Assembly (NCBI GenBank): GCA_044426355.1
Contig: JAWXUO010000004.1
Coordinates: 1 to 58,387, forward strand
DNA length: 58,387 bases
DNA from: CAYJLC01 sp044426355
Lineage (GTDB): Bacteria > Bacillota > Clostridia > Oscillospirales > Butyricicoccaceae
Reading direction: 5' to 3'
Position 1 is the stretch's first letter; every line of letters starts with the position of its first letter. The position numbers were made by a program, and so were the translations under genes. Below are positions 34,870 to 44,092 of this stretch, piece by piece. Under the pieces are notes generated by a model. That model was not told the DNA's origin, searched no databases, and saw only the letters and a program-made list of their open reading frames with translations.

Positions 34870-35814
34870 GTGGAGTATACCAGCAGAAGACCTTTAATGG
34901 GCGAAGTATTCCAAAATTTTATTGTTTTTATGATTTTTGCACTCGGCGTAGTTTTAGTATCTTATCCAACTATAAGTAATTGGTATAATGAAAAAACTAG
35001 CTCATATGTCGTTGGACAATATGATGAAACGGTCGGAAATAAGCAACAAGAAGAATACCTTAAAATGTTTGAGCAGGCTCGTGAATTTAATGAGTTGCTA
35101 AAAATTACAAATAGATTTTTAGACGCAACTTTTAATGAAGAACTTTATGAAGACTCGCTTGATGTTATAGGTGGTATGATGGGATACCTCGAAATAGATA
35201 CGATTAATATTCGACTGCCTATATATCATGGCACATCTGACGGTGTGTTGCAAAAAGCAGTAGGACACCTTGAGGGGTCGTATTTACCAACGGGTGATTT
35301 AGGAAATAGTACTGTCTTAACAGGACATACGGGGTTGCCCTCGGCAGATTTACTTACGGGGTTGTCGGCTGTAGAAATTGGAGATACTTTTAATTTAAAA
35401 GTTTTAGACAAAGTTTATGTTTACGAAGTTTTTGAAATAAACGTTGTAGAGCCATACGAAGTTGATAAATTAAACCCTATAGAAGATATAGACATGGTAA
35501 CATTGGTTACGTGTACACCATATGGCGTAAACTCGCATAGATTATTAGTACACGGCAAACAAATAACTGTAGAAGAAGAATTCGAAGAATCGTTTGACAC
35601 AGAAGAACAAACACAGCAACAATTTAATGTTGTTAAGCTAATACCAATAATTGTTATACCACTTTTGATATTGCTTATAATGATTTTGATTTTATGTAGA
35701 GTTGTTTATGTGTATTATGTATTTAAAGATAACGGAAGGTACAGTATATATTACGAGATGATGTTCCGTGGAAAAATTACCCTACTTTGGGTTAGACAAA
35801 TGGAGAGGAAGTGA
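34870..35814 (+). CDS. Class C (pilin) sortase
   Basis: 314-residue transpeptidase that links pilin subunits between the LPXTG Thr and a pilin Lys. N-terminal helix (about 14-32), catalytic H153 (TGHTGLPS), C215 (TLVTCTPYG) and R224 (NSHRLLVHG), then a C-terminal helix and cytoplasmic tail, the layout of SrtC. NWYNEKTSSYVV lies where the lid would be, but no clear DPW/DPF lid motif is seen. The GTG at 34870 lies 4 bp after the pilin stop without a good RBS; the ATG at 34897 (AGAAG upstream) is a likely alternative. Confidence 0.88.
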   Translation: MEYTSRRPLMGEVFQNFIVFMIFALGVVLVSYPTISNWYNEKTSSYVVGQYDETVGNKQQEEYLKMFEQAREFNELLKITNRFLDATFNEELYEDSLDVIGGMMGYLEIDTINIRLPIYHGTSDGVLQKAVGHLEGSYLPTGDLGNSTVLTGHTGLPSADLLTGLSAVEIGDTFNLKVLDKVYVYEVFEINVVEPYEVDKLNPIEDIDMVTLVTCTPYGVNSHRLLVHGKQITVEEEFEESFDTEEQTQQQFNVVKLIPIIVIPLLILLIMILILCRVVYVYYVFKDNGRYSIYYEMMFRGKITLLWVRQMERK

Positions 35815-35819
35815 GATAA

Positions 35820-36785
35820 TTGAAAATTTATAGAAGTTTAGTAGTTTTTAGCTTGCTTTTGTCTATCGTAGGTTTAACTTTTGCAAGTGCTACAAATGAT
35901 GGTAAAATAACTATTGACTATACTAAAAACGGTTTAGCTATAAATGATGCCCAAATTTATGCATATAAAATAGCTGATGAAAACGGAGATTTAGAAAACG
36001 ATTTTCAAAGATTAACTGGTTATAATTCATTTATAAATATATTGAATGGTCACGCAAATGGAACGATTACAGATATAGATTATCAAAATTCGCATGAGGA
36101 TTTTATAGAAGATATAGAAGATTATATGTTTTATTATAGAAGTGTAGACCCGACAATTGATAGCGATGAATTTTACGAAAGTAATGGTGTTTATTATGCA
36201 TCGTCAATAGAATATGGTTTTTACTATTTCAAAATAGACGATGTAGAACAAGATGATAAAATATACTCTAGTTCACCGTTTTTTTGTATTTTTAAAGATG
36301 GCGTAATGCAAACAATTGATGCAAAAATTACTGAAGAAGATGTTGTAGTCGAAGACGACGTAGAAGAAGACGAAGACGTTGTTGTACCAGAAGAAGACGA
36401 AGATTATTCTGAAATTATGTCTGTGCAAATAAAATGGGTTGGCGAAGCTCAAAATATGAAACCTGAAAGCATAGTTGTATCAATATATTGTAATGGCGTT
36501 TTAAAATTCAAAGTTAATTTAAACGATGATAACGATTGGTATTTCGAATGGCTTAGTACAAATAAAGATGATGTGTGGACTGTTAAAGATGATTCAGGAG
36601 ATTTCGGCTTTTCCTCAGTTCAAACAGACGATGGATTAAACTTTGTAGTACTAAATAGCGTCTACGAAGAAACTCTACCAGCTACAGGCACAAACGCAAA
36701 TTTAGTATCTGTTTATGCAGGAATAGGTTTAGTTTTCTTAGTAATTGGGGCTATTATGAGAAAAAGAGATTATAATGCTAGATAG
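35820..36785 (+). CDS. Minor pilin / LPXTG surface protein
   Basis: 321 residues: signal peptide (MKIYRSLVVFSLLLSIVGLTFASA), an N-terminal pilin-like domain (ITIDYTKNGLAINDAQIYAY), a very acidic linker (EEDVVVEDDVEEDEDVVVPE), a Cna-B-like domain (MSVQIKWVGEAQNMKPESI) and the sorting signal LPATGTN with helix and RKRD. Start is a TTG with GGAAGTGAG ahead. It overlaps the second sortase by 11 bp. Likely the basal or wall-anchoring subunit. Confidence 0.8.
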   Translation: MKIYRSLVVFSLLLSIVGLTFASATNDGKITIDYTKNGLAINDAQIYAYKIADENGDLENDFQRLTGYNSFINILNGHANGTITDIDYQNSHEDFIEDIEDYMFYYRSVDPTIDSDEFYESNGVYYASSIEYGFYYFKIDDVEQDDKIYSSSPFFCIFKDGVMQTIDAKITEEDVVVEDDVEEDEDVVVPEEDEDYSEIMSVQIKWVGEAQNMKPESIVVSIYCNGVLKFKVNLNDDNDWYFEWLSTNKDDVWTVKDDSGDFGFSSVQTDDGLNFVVLNSVYEETLPATGTNANLVSVYAGIGLVFLVIGAIMRKRDYNAR

Positions 36786-37371
36786 AATTATGGGTAATAT
36801 ATTTACCGTTATAGGAGTAGGATTTGTAAGCGTAGCTTTGTTTTTGTGTTTAGAAAATGTGCATGAAGAAAAAGTAGCACTTTCAAGTAGCGAAAATGCT
36901 TTGTTTTTTATAACAACGCATATAGGTGAAAGCGAATTTAATAGTGATATTTTAGTTGAAGAATATGTTGATGATTTTGAGCTAAGTATGGTAGAACCAC
37001 TTATGATAGATGGTAATTTATATGCAGGTATGCTAGATATACCAGATTTACAACTGCAATTACCTATACAAAGCGAGTGGTCTTATCCAAAATTAAAAAT
37101 TTCGCCTTGTATTTACAAGGAAGAACCGTTCTCTATATTAGCACATAATTATAATGCACACTTTGCAAAAATTGGCACATTAAAAATTGGTGCAGAAGTT
37201 TCGTATATTACTATAAATGGATATAAAACTGACTATAAAGTCGTGTCTATTGAGCAAATTAACGAAAAAGATGTAGAAAAATTAAATGATTTGAGCTATG
37301 ATTTAAGTTTAGTTACTTGTAATTATGATAATAATACACAAAGAATAGTTGTTCGTTTAGTCAAAAAATAA
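36775..37371 (+). CDS. Second sortase of the pilus operon
   Basis: 198-residue sortase with an N-terminal signal anchor (about 7-27). Catalytic H124 (ILAHNYNAHF), C182 (LVTCNYDNN) and R190 (TQRIVVRLV) are present. It is shorter than the class C enzyme beside it, and TCNYDN resembles class B/other non-pilin sortases. It may attach the finished pilus, or the minor pilin, to the wall. Last gene of the operon; a terminator follows. Confidence 0.82.
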   Translation: MLDRIMGNIFTVIGVGFVSVALFLCLENVHEEKVALSSSENALFFITTHIGESEFNSDILVEEYVDDFELSMVEPLMIDGNLYAGMLDIPDLQLQLPIQSEWSYPKLKISPCIYKEEPFSILAHNYNAHFAKIGTLKIGAEVSYITINGYKTDYKVVSIEQINEKDVEKLNDLSYDLSLVTCNYDNNTQRIVVRLVKK

Positions 37372-37376
37372 TATAT

Positions 37377-37424
37377 AGGCAATTTTTAGGATTTGTTATG
37401 TAAATTCTAAAAATTGCCTTTTTT
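37377..37424 (+). terminator. Terminator of the pilus operon
   Basis: AGGCAATTTTTAG/CTAAAAATTGCCT, 13-bp stem, 17-nt loop, six Ts. Confidence 0.9.
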
Positions 37425-37445
37425 AATAAAATTTCATATAAAAGC

Positions 37446-37474
37446 TTGATTTAAGTAAAATTTTGTGATATAAT
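37446..37474 (+). promoter_or_regulatory. Promoter of the soluble GGDEF-EAL gene
   Basis: TTGATT, 17 bp, TATAAT (37469-37474), 66 bp before the ATG. The leader contains a palindromic ATATGAGTATACATCTATAA stretch but no recognisable riboswitch. Confidence 0.75.
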
Positions 37475-37539
37475 ATATGATGTAGAAATTATAGGTTGAT
37501 ATGAGTATACATCTATAATTTAAGAAAGAGGTGATTGTT

Positions 37540-39621
37540 ATGACAGCAGGACAATATTTTAATTCAATATTTAAAGAAGCTAAATTTATATATTTTGTGG
37601 CAGAATTACAAACAAATATCATTATATCTACAAACGAAGCTTTTGTGGATTTATTGCCTGGGAAACAGCAAATTATCGGTAAAACTTTTAATGAATTGTC
37701 TATAAACGGAACAAGTAAATGTCCGTTTATATTTGAGGATAACTGGAAACAATCAGACATCATGTCTGCAGATGTTTTTGTAGAAAAAACAGGGAAACAC
37801 TATACTATAACAAATACAAAAGTTGAGTATTTGGGTACATATTATAATCTTTGTAAAATTTTAATGTCGGATAAAGAAAAAAATGGCGATATAACTTTTG
37901 AAGAAGCAATGACGAATTGTATTGCAACGTTTAATCAACCACATGAAACGATTTTAACATCGCTTATGGAAATTCTTGCGTCTTTTTATGATTCAGACCG
38001 TGCTTATGCATATAAAGTTGACTATAAAAATGCAACAATACATCGTATTGCAGAATGGTGCTTAGATAAAGAATTTCACGTTACAGAAGATGTAGAAACG
38101 AGAATTGACGCTCGTCCATGGCTTGACTGGGTTAAAACTCACCAAGATTTTGGGATTGTGCATTTTGATCCAGAAAGCGAAGAATGTAAGGAAAATCTGC
38201 AATCTTCAGTTATATTAAAAGCTTTCCAAATGGAAAATTGTATGTTAGGCTTTATTGAAGATGACAACAAAGAAATTATAGGTATGGTAGGTTTTAGTAA
38301 TTATCATTCGCATAAAGCAGATTTGCGTTTATTACGTGCAATGACACACTTTGTTTTAAATAATTTAAATCGAGAAACAATAGATACAACAACATCTATT
38401 TTAAATAATGATATGTTAACAGGTACGTATATACGTACGGTATATGCTGACCATATCGCTCAAATTTCGCAAGAACCACCTAAGTCTTTGGGGGTTTTAT
38501 CAATAAATGTTAATGGTTTGAAACAAATTAACGATAAATTTGGCATAAACGAAGGTGATAAGCGTATAAAAAATACTGCAACTCGCCTAAAAGAGCATTT
38601 TGGATATGATTTTTATAGACTTTCTGGAGATGAATTTGTAGGACTTGCAAAAAATATTTCTAAAGAAGAGTTTGAAAATAAAATTATACAACTGCATACT
38701 GATATGCGTGCAGAAGAAAACTTTGAGTTTGCTATAGGTCACTCTTGGGCAGAAAAAAGTATTGATTATCATTCTATGATTATTGAAGCAGAAAATATCA
38801 TGTATATCAATAAACAAGAGTATTATCATCTAAGCCAAAGACAGTTTGACACGATTAGCAATAAAATATTAAGCGATTTGTTAACATATATTGAAAATGA
38901 TGAATTTATGATTTATTTGCAACCACAAGTAAAATTAAAAGATGGTTCATTATATGGTGCAGAAGCACTTATTAGACGTTTTGATAAAACAAATCAAAAA
39001 ATGGTTTTTCCAGACCAATTTATAGCACTTTATGAGCAAAATTCGGTTATTAGACATATAGATATTTTTGTTTTAGAGTCTGTTTGTAAATTATTGCAAG
39101 AATGGATAAAAATAGGTAAAGTTATACCTATTTCTGTAAATTTAAGTCGTGTAACACTTCAAGAATATGGAATTGTAGACACTATTGTGGAAATTTGCGA
39201 CAAATATGAAGTGCCACATAATTATTTAGTTATTGAGGTAACTGAAAGAGTGGGACTAGTTGAAAATAATGTTGCATCTGCTTTAATAATGCAATTTAAA
39301 GAAAATGGTTTTAATATTTCTTTAGATGATTTTGGCTGTGCATATTCAAATATTGTAACACTTGCACAAATTGCAGTAGATGAAGTTAAAATTGACAAAA
39401 GTTTGGTAGATGACCTTACAACTAATGTAAAAAATCATATTTTAGTTAAAAATGTTTTAACTATGTGTAGCGAATTAGACAGTACGTCCACGTTAGCCGA
39501 GGGAATTGAAGATGAGAATCAAGCAAATTTATTGTATGAGCTTGGTTGCCATTTAGGGCAAGGATATTTTTATTCTAGACCAGTTCCAGTAAGTGATTTT
39601 TATAAAAAATATATTGAATAA
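37540..39621 (+). CDS. Cytoplasmic PAS/GAF-GGDEF-EAL protein
   Basis: 693 residues, no membrane helix. A PAS-like N-terminus (about 1-110), a GAF-like region (about 125-280), GGDEF (about 285-435) and EAL (about 445-690). The GGDEF domain has SGDEF, but the first metal Asp is Asn (SINVNGLKQIND), so it probably binds GTP without making c-di-GMP. The EAL domain keeps every catalytic residue: AEALIR, VNLSR, EVTERV, DDFG, VKIDKS, EGIED and GQGYF. Probably a c-di-GMP phosphodiesterase tuned by GTP and a small signal. The ATG at 37540 is preceded by AGAGGTG; a GTG at 37531 is inside the RBS. The solute-binding gene follows by 22 bp. Confidence 0.85.
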   Translation: MTAGQYFNSIFKEAKFIYFVAELQTNIIISTNEAFVDLLPGKQQIIGKTFNELSINGTSKCPFIFEDNWKQSDIMSADVFVEKTGKHYTITNTKVEYLGTYYNLCKILMSDKEKNGDITFEEAMTNCIATFNQPHETILTSLMEILASFYDSDRAYAYKVDYKNATIHRIAEWCLDKEFHVTEDVETRIDARPWLDWVKTHQDFGIVHFDPESEECKENLQSSVILKAFQMENCMLGFIEDDNKEIIGMVGFSNYHSHKADLRLLRAMTHFVLNNLNRETIDTTTSILNNDMLTGTYIRTVYADHIAQISQEPPKSLGVLSINVNGLKQINDKFGINEGDKRIKNTATRLKEHFGYDFYRLSGDEFVGLAKNISKEEFENKIIQLHTDMRAEENFEFAIGHSWAEKSIDYHSMIIEAENIMYINKQEYYHLSQRQFDTISNKILSDLLTYIENDEFMIYLQPQVKLKDGSLYGAEALIRRFDKTNQKMVFPDQFIALYEQNSVIRHIDIFVLESVCKLLQEWIKIGKVIPISVNLSRVTLQEYGIVDTIVEICDKYEVPHNYLVIEVTERVGLVENNVASALIMQFKENGFNISLDDFGCAYSNIVTLAQIAVDEVKIDKSLVDDLTTNVKNHILVKNVLTMCSELDSTSTLAEGIEDENQANLLYELGCHLGQGYFYSRPVPVSDFYKKYIE

Positions 39622-39643
39622 TATCTAAATAGGAAGTAATGAA

Positions 39644-41272
39644 ATGAAAAAAATATTAAGCATGTGTCTTGCAACATCTATGATTTTAGGTATTGTAGCA
39701 GGCTGTAGTAACGAAGTTGAGATAACACAATCTACAGAAAATGATGAACAACGCATTACAATTGAATATTGGGACGCTTTTTGTGACCAAATGTTACCAG
39801 GTAGCTATACAGAATCGCTTATAGAAGATGAATTTTTTGTAGATATTGTAGTAAATCGTGCAAACTATATGAATCCAGCACATGTTATAGACCTTTTAAC
39901 AGAGGATAATGTGCCTGATGTTTTTTGGTATGAAGCATCGTCTGAGTATGTAGAAAGCTTGGGAATTACACGTACAATACCACGTGAAATGGTGGAGCAA
40001 TACGCACCGTCTTTTATTGATATGTATGAGGAATATCCTGTAATATATACTAGTATCATGGATTATGATAATACAGACGAGTTTGTTGCTTTAAACGGAG
40101 CGACAGAAAGCAGAGCTGCTATTGCAGGTTCGCTTTATGCTGATTTTTATCGCTATGACTGGATAGAAAATTTAGGAATAGATTTAGAAATAAATGTAAC
40201 GCAAATTTCGGATAATTTTTATGTTGCAGATACAGGTCCTACTTTAGAAAAATTCGAAGAAATTATGCATGCTTTTACATATTTAGACCCAGATGGCAAC
40301 GGAATTGATGATACTATTGGAGCATCTTTTGAATCAATGACACGTTTTGACCTATTGTATTCAGGTTTTGATATGATAACTGGAATTAATGAAGTTAATG
40401 GTGAAGCTGAGCAGTTTTATGCAACAGAAAATTACAGAGATTTTTGTAGTTGGTTTGCAGATATGTTTTCTAAAGGATATATTGATGAAAATTTCTATTA
40501 TCAAACTAGAGAAGCACGTTGGGAAATGGTATATAATGAGCAAGTAGGTTACTTTTTAGAGTCATCAATTGCGATAAATTCTTGGGCTAATGATAGACCT
40601 CCACTTTCGCTTATCGAAGCAAATCCTGAAGCTACTTTCCTTATAACTCCAGGACTTAGCAACTCAGAGGGCGAGGGAACTATTATTAAAAATTCCATGC
40701 CAACATTTGGTAGACTTTGCTATATTAGTAAGGACGTTGACGACGAAAAATTAGCTTTAATATTGCAAATTTTAGAGTATATAAACTTCGGTGATGACAC
40801 AATTTCTTTCTGGTTTGGAGAAGAAAACGTAGACTGGAAATATGACGCAAATGGTTCTGTGGAACTTATAAATAGTCTTGCTATAGCTGAAGATGGGGCG
40901 AGAGTATTTATCCAAAATGTTCAAACAAACAAACTTTTTGAAGCAATAAATGTAGAAGAGGTTTTTGCAGCAGGTGGAGATTTCTGGCTATATGATTGTA
41001 TTTGGCGTGAAAATGACCGTGAGCAATATGAATATAAAATAGACATGTTTGGCGAAACCAATTATGCCGAATATGCCTTAATATACAATGAAGATTGCAT
41101 TTCAGCTTATTACGAATTTTTTGAAAATTGCGTTTATAATGGCTTAGATGCAGAAGAGAATTGGGAAGATTATCTTGAGTTATTAGACGAAGTTGGATAT
41201 AATACTATGGTAGACGAGCTAGATAAAGTTGAGATTTTAGCTGATATGATAGATAATTTTGTAAAACATTAA
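39644..41272 (+). CDS. Extracellular solute-binding lipoprotein
   Basis: 542 residues with a lipoprotein signal (ILGIVAGC, lipid Cys at about 21). The body is like family-1 sugar-binding proteins: TIEYWDAFCDQMLPG at the start, a LDPDGNGIDDTIGASFES loop of the LipO type with Asp/Asn-rich metal-like residues, and GRLCYISKDVDDEKLALIL late. No permease or ATPase gene is adjacent. Partner of the GGDEF-EAL gene in front; a role in sensing rather than uptake is inferred. Confidence 0.82.
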   Translation: MKKILSMCLATSMILGIVAGCSNEVEITQSTENDEQRITIEYWDAFCDQMLPGSYTESLIEDEFFVDIVVNRANYMNPAHVIDLLTEDNVPDVFWYEASSEYVESLGITRTIPREMVEQYAPSFIDMYEEYPVIYTSIMDYDNTDEFVALNGATESRAAIAGSLYADFYRYDWIENLGIDLEINVTQISDNFYVADTGPTLEKFEEIMHAFTYLDPDGNGIDDTIGASFESMTRFDLLYSGFDMITGINEVNGEAEQFYATENYRDFCSWFADMFSKGYIDENFYYQTREARWEMVYNEQVGYFLESSIAINSWANDRPPLSLIEANPEATFLITPGLSNSEGEGTIIKNSMPTFGRLCYISKDVDDEKLALILQILEYINFGDDTISFWFGEENVDWKYDANGSVELINSLAIAEDGARVFIQNVQTNKLFEAINVEEVFAAGGDFWLYDCIWRENDREQYEYKIDMFGETNYAEYALIYNEDCISAYYEFFENCVYNGLDAEENWEDYLELLDEVGYNTMVDELDKVEILADMIDNFVKH

Positions 41273-41278
41273 TATATG

Positions 41279-41309
41279 AAACACTAACGAAAGTTAGTGT
41301 TTTATTTTT
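41279..41309 (+). terminator. Terminator after the solute-binding gene
   Basis: AAACACTAAC/GTTAGTGTTT, 10-bp stem with GAAA loop and T-rich tail. Confidence 0.88.
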
Positions 41310-41310
41310 G

Positions 41311-41344
41311 TGAAAATAGAAAAACAGCCTAAAAAAGGCTGTTT
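41311..41344 (-). terminator. Terminator of the leftward gene at 41428-42033
   Basis: On the minus strand AAACAGCC/GGCTGTTT (8 bp) is followed by TTCTATTTTC. Confidence 0.75.
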
Positions 41345-41427
41345 GTATTAATTTGATAGCTATTTGCTAGTTTAAACTTAATTTTTGAATTTACAAGAAA
41401 ATTCACTACTATAAATCATATTTTACA

Positions 41428-42033
41428 TTAATCAAGGTCTAAAGAATTAATTATATACCCAATTCGAGTTCCAAAACCCTCCATATATTCCATGCTAGGA
41501 ACGCTTATAAGCACATAATAATAAGTTGTACTGCCAGCGCCTATAGACTGAAGAGTAAGAACGGTGTTGTTTTCTAGAATTGTGCAGGTAGGTTTTGTAA
41601 ACCACTTAGTAGTGCTGTAAATTTCGCCTAGAGTTTCTGCTACAAGAGTAATATCATCAGAGGGGTGTCTTATAACTTCGAAAGTAACATCGCTATTTAC
41701 CACAGCTGTCCACTTATCGACATCGCTTTCGACATATTCGCCAATAGGTATTGCGATAGAGTATCCATCTTTTGTATAGCGAAGTGCGTCGATAATTTCT
41801 TCGTCACCCTCTATAGACATAATAATTTGAGTTGGTTCAGGTGGAATTTCGTCGATTATATTCTCTACTTTTTCCTCTACTTTATCCTCAATTTCAGGTG
41901 TGATAAGTTGGTTTTCCAAATTATCTGTAACGGGGAAGTCGATATTTTCTTGTTTTGGGGTTAAAATAATTGCTACAGAGATGATGAAAGTTATAAGCAA
42001 ACTACCGAACAATATTATATATTTTGTGTTCAT
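41428..42033 (-). CDS. Signal-anchored protein of unknown function
   Basis: 201 residues: a membrane helix (about 5-25), a linker rich in Glu/Pro (EIEDKVEEKVENIIDEIPPE) and a globular outward domain (YTKDGYSIAIPIGEYVESDV, FGTRIGYIINSL at the end). The domain pattern resembles those that follow YHYH/PsbP-like lipoproteins but I cannot name it. Own promoter at 42064. Confidence 0.6.
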   Translation of the reverse strand: MNTKYIILFGSLLITFIISVAIILTPKQENIDFPVTDNLENQLITPEIEDKVEEKVENIIDEIPPEPTQIIMSIEGDEEIIDALRYTKDGYSIAIPIGEYVESDVDKWTAVVNSDVTFEVIRHPSDDITLVAETLGEIYSTTKWFTKPTCTILENNTVLTLQSIGAGSTTYYYVLISVPSMEYMEGFGTRIGYIINSLDLD

Positions 42034-42063
42034 TAAAAAACTCCTTTTTTAGTTATTATTAAT

Positions 42064-42092
42064 ATTATATCATAATATTTGCATATTTTCAA
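42064..42092 (-). promoter_or_regulatory. Promoter of the gene at 41428-42033
   Basis: Minus strand TTGAAA, 17 bp, TATAAT (plus 42064-42069), 31 bp before the ATG. Confidence 0.75.
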
Positions 42093-42108
42093 TAACCGAT
42101 ATGAGTAA

Positions 42109-42966
42109 TTATATAATATTTAAGGCTAAAATTATCAAGAAAAAGGGAATTAATCCTAAAATAATTTCTATTTTTAAAAATTTTCTAAGAACAAAATTTA
42201 AAATAATTAGAAATATTTGAAAAACTATCAAAATTAAAAATAGCTTTATTTCAAATTTGCAAAATAGTACTAAGCATATTGTACCAATTGTAAAAGTAAT
42301 TAGAAAAACGGGTGAAAGAATGGAAAATTCTAGCTTTTTTTTGTTTAAATGCGTAGAAAGCAAGCTGAATGCCATGTTTTTTTTTGAAATATTCGCAGAT
42401 AAAGAGAAAATAAGCAAATATGCCATTATTATTTGAAAGGGAACACTATATTTAAAAGTATCATCTTCGACTATTTCTGAACCTTTTATATATTGCAAAT
42501 TATAGTCAAAATCGTTTTGTAAATCATAAAAATAATTGTAATTTTCTTGATAATCGTCTAAAGATATATAAATTTCATTTGTTTTTAAGAAATTTATGGC
42601 AATTTCCTTAGAGTTTTGCTTATAAATTTCAGCAAAAAGTCCGTATGAAATGAAATTATGCATAAAATCTGATTCTAAATAAATTTGCGTATAACCATTT
42701 TTGTTGTCAAAATAGCCAATATCAATTGTTCCGTCTGCAACACTTTGACGTAAAAAATCTTCGTTTTCAAATTTTTTGACGTTAATATTAGAGAGAGAAG
42801 GTTCAAGATTATCATATTCAAGCACTCCGATAGTTATATTTACATCAGAATTTTCTATAAATAAAATATTGAATATTAAAATAAATGGTAGACATAGCGA
42901 TATAAAAATAAATGCTTTGTTTTTTAGAAAATCTACTAAAAACACCTTGAAAATATTGTAATACAT
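42109..42966 (-). CDS. ABC-2-type membrane protein, second permease
   Basis: 285 residues: one N-terminal helix (FIFISLCLPFILIFNILFI), a long outward loop of about 140 residues, then five helices. This is the ABC-2 (YhgE/DrrB-like) export layout. It follows the other permease by 1 bp and belongs with the ATPase at 45503. Sequence is diverged and the substrate unknown. Confidence 0.7.
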   Translation of the reverse strand: MYYNIFKVFLVDFLKNKAFIFISLCLPFILIFNILFIENSDVNITIGVLEYDNLEPSLSNINVKKFENEDFLRQSVADGTIDIGYFDNKNGYTQIYLESDFMHNFISYGLFAEIYKQNSKEIAINFLKTNEIYISLDDYQENYNYFYDLQNDFDYNLQYIKGSEIVEDDTFKYSVPFQIIMAYLLIFSLSANISKKNMAFSLLSTHLNKKKLEFSILSPVFLITFTIGTICLVLFCKFEIKLFLILIVFQIFLIILNFVLRKFLKIEIILGLIPFFLIILALNII

Positions 42967-42967
42967 A

Positions 42968-44089
42968 TTAAATTCTCCTTGTTTTTACTATAAAAAAGTA
43001 AAAAGATACACAAAAACAGAATAAAATCATCAAAAAAGATGGGCTATCTACAAAAATATTCATAACGTGATATTCTGGTGTAAATATTGCAAGGTTATTT
43101 ACCGTATCTGGAAGTAAAATTTTCGGAATTATACCACCAGAAATAAATAAAAATAGTGTGTGAGCGATAAAATTTGCTACAATACTAGATATTTCATCAG
43201 AAAATAGATTGAATATCAATATTTGTACGCAGATTATAAAAAATCCAGCTATAAATAAAGAAAAAATATTTGTGAAAGATAGATTTAATAGAAAAAATGG
43301 TATTAAAAGAAAACTTCCATAAATACACGAGAGTATTAAAATTTTTGAAATATATAAAAAAGAGGCAAGGTTAGTTGCATTTGAAAGCATTTTTATTTGA
43401 TTACTTTTGAAAAGAATTTCATCAAAAAATATAAAAGTACTTATGAATAATAGATAAATCCAAATTGAAAGGCCATAATGTATATCTAGTGGAAAATTAT
43501 TGGAATACAAGATGATTTCGTCTTGTAAAGTGTTATTTATTTCTAAAATTTCATAAACAAATGCTAAATTCGTAGAAACAACGAGATTATTATTGTCAAA
43601 ACCTGCATTTTTAGCAATATCTAAGGTTGCGTACACATTAATTTGTACTTCGTTTAGAATTTGCGAAAAGCTGTCTTTTATGATGTTAATTAAAATGCTA
43701 TCAATATTTAGCGAATCATTTAGATACAAATCGACTGGCATATTTTCGCCACGCCAAATACTTTCTAACATGTCATACTCTAAAAAAACGCCAGCTAGAA
43801 CTTGATAGTTTGAAATTAATGAAAATAGTTCGTCAAAGTTCGAAACGAAGACAATTTCGACACGTTCTTTTATAATTTCGATAGATGATGCTAAGGAAAC
43901 TAACCGTGTAAGTTCTGCATCTTCTGTGAAAACAGCAATTTTAATAGGTTTTTCTTCTAAAAAATTTTGACTTAAATCAACAACAGCCAGACATAAAAGT
44001 CCGGCTACTGTTAAGGTTAAAAAGAGTATTAAAGTTTTGCTAAAAATGGTTTTATATGCTGATTTAAAGCAATTTACTATAAATTTCAT
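42968..44089 (-). CDS. ABC-2-type membrane protein, first permease
   Basis: 373 residues: N-terminal helix (TLILFLTLTVAGLLCLAVVDL), an outward region (KIAVFTEDAELTRLVSLASS, as in YhgE/ABC-2 exporters) and about six C-terminal helices with SGGIIPKILLPDTVNNLAIF, the typical ABC-2 block before the last loop. Probably forms a heterodimer with the next product. Confidence 0.78.
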   Translation of the reverse strand: MKFIVNCFKSAYKTIFSKTLILFLTLTVAGLLCLAVVDLSQNFLEEKPIKIAVFTEDAELTRLVSLASSIEIIKERVEIVFVSNFDELFSLISNYQVLAGVFLEYDMLESIWRGENMPVDLYLNDSLNIDSILINIIKDSFSQILNEVQINVYATLDIAKNAGFDNNNLVVSTNLAFVYEILEINNTLQDEIILYSNNFPLDIHYGLSIWIYLLFISTFIFFDEILFKSNQIKMLSNATNLASFLYISKILILSCIYGSFLLIPFFLLNLSFTNIFSLFIAGFFIICVQILIFNLFSDEISSIVANFIAHTLFLFISGGIIPKILLPDTVNNLAIFTPEYHVMNIFVDSPSFLMILFCFCVSFYFFIVKTRRI

Positions 44090-44092
44090 AAA

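Noticed and set aside
37377..37424. Possible fourth MITE end (AGGCAATT...AATTGCCT)
   Set aside because: A single 13-bp stem with T6 directly after the pilus operon is a normal terminator; no interior match to the repeat.
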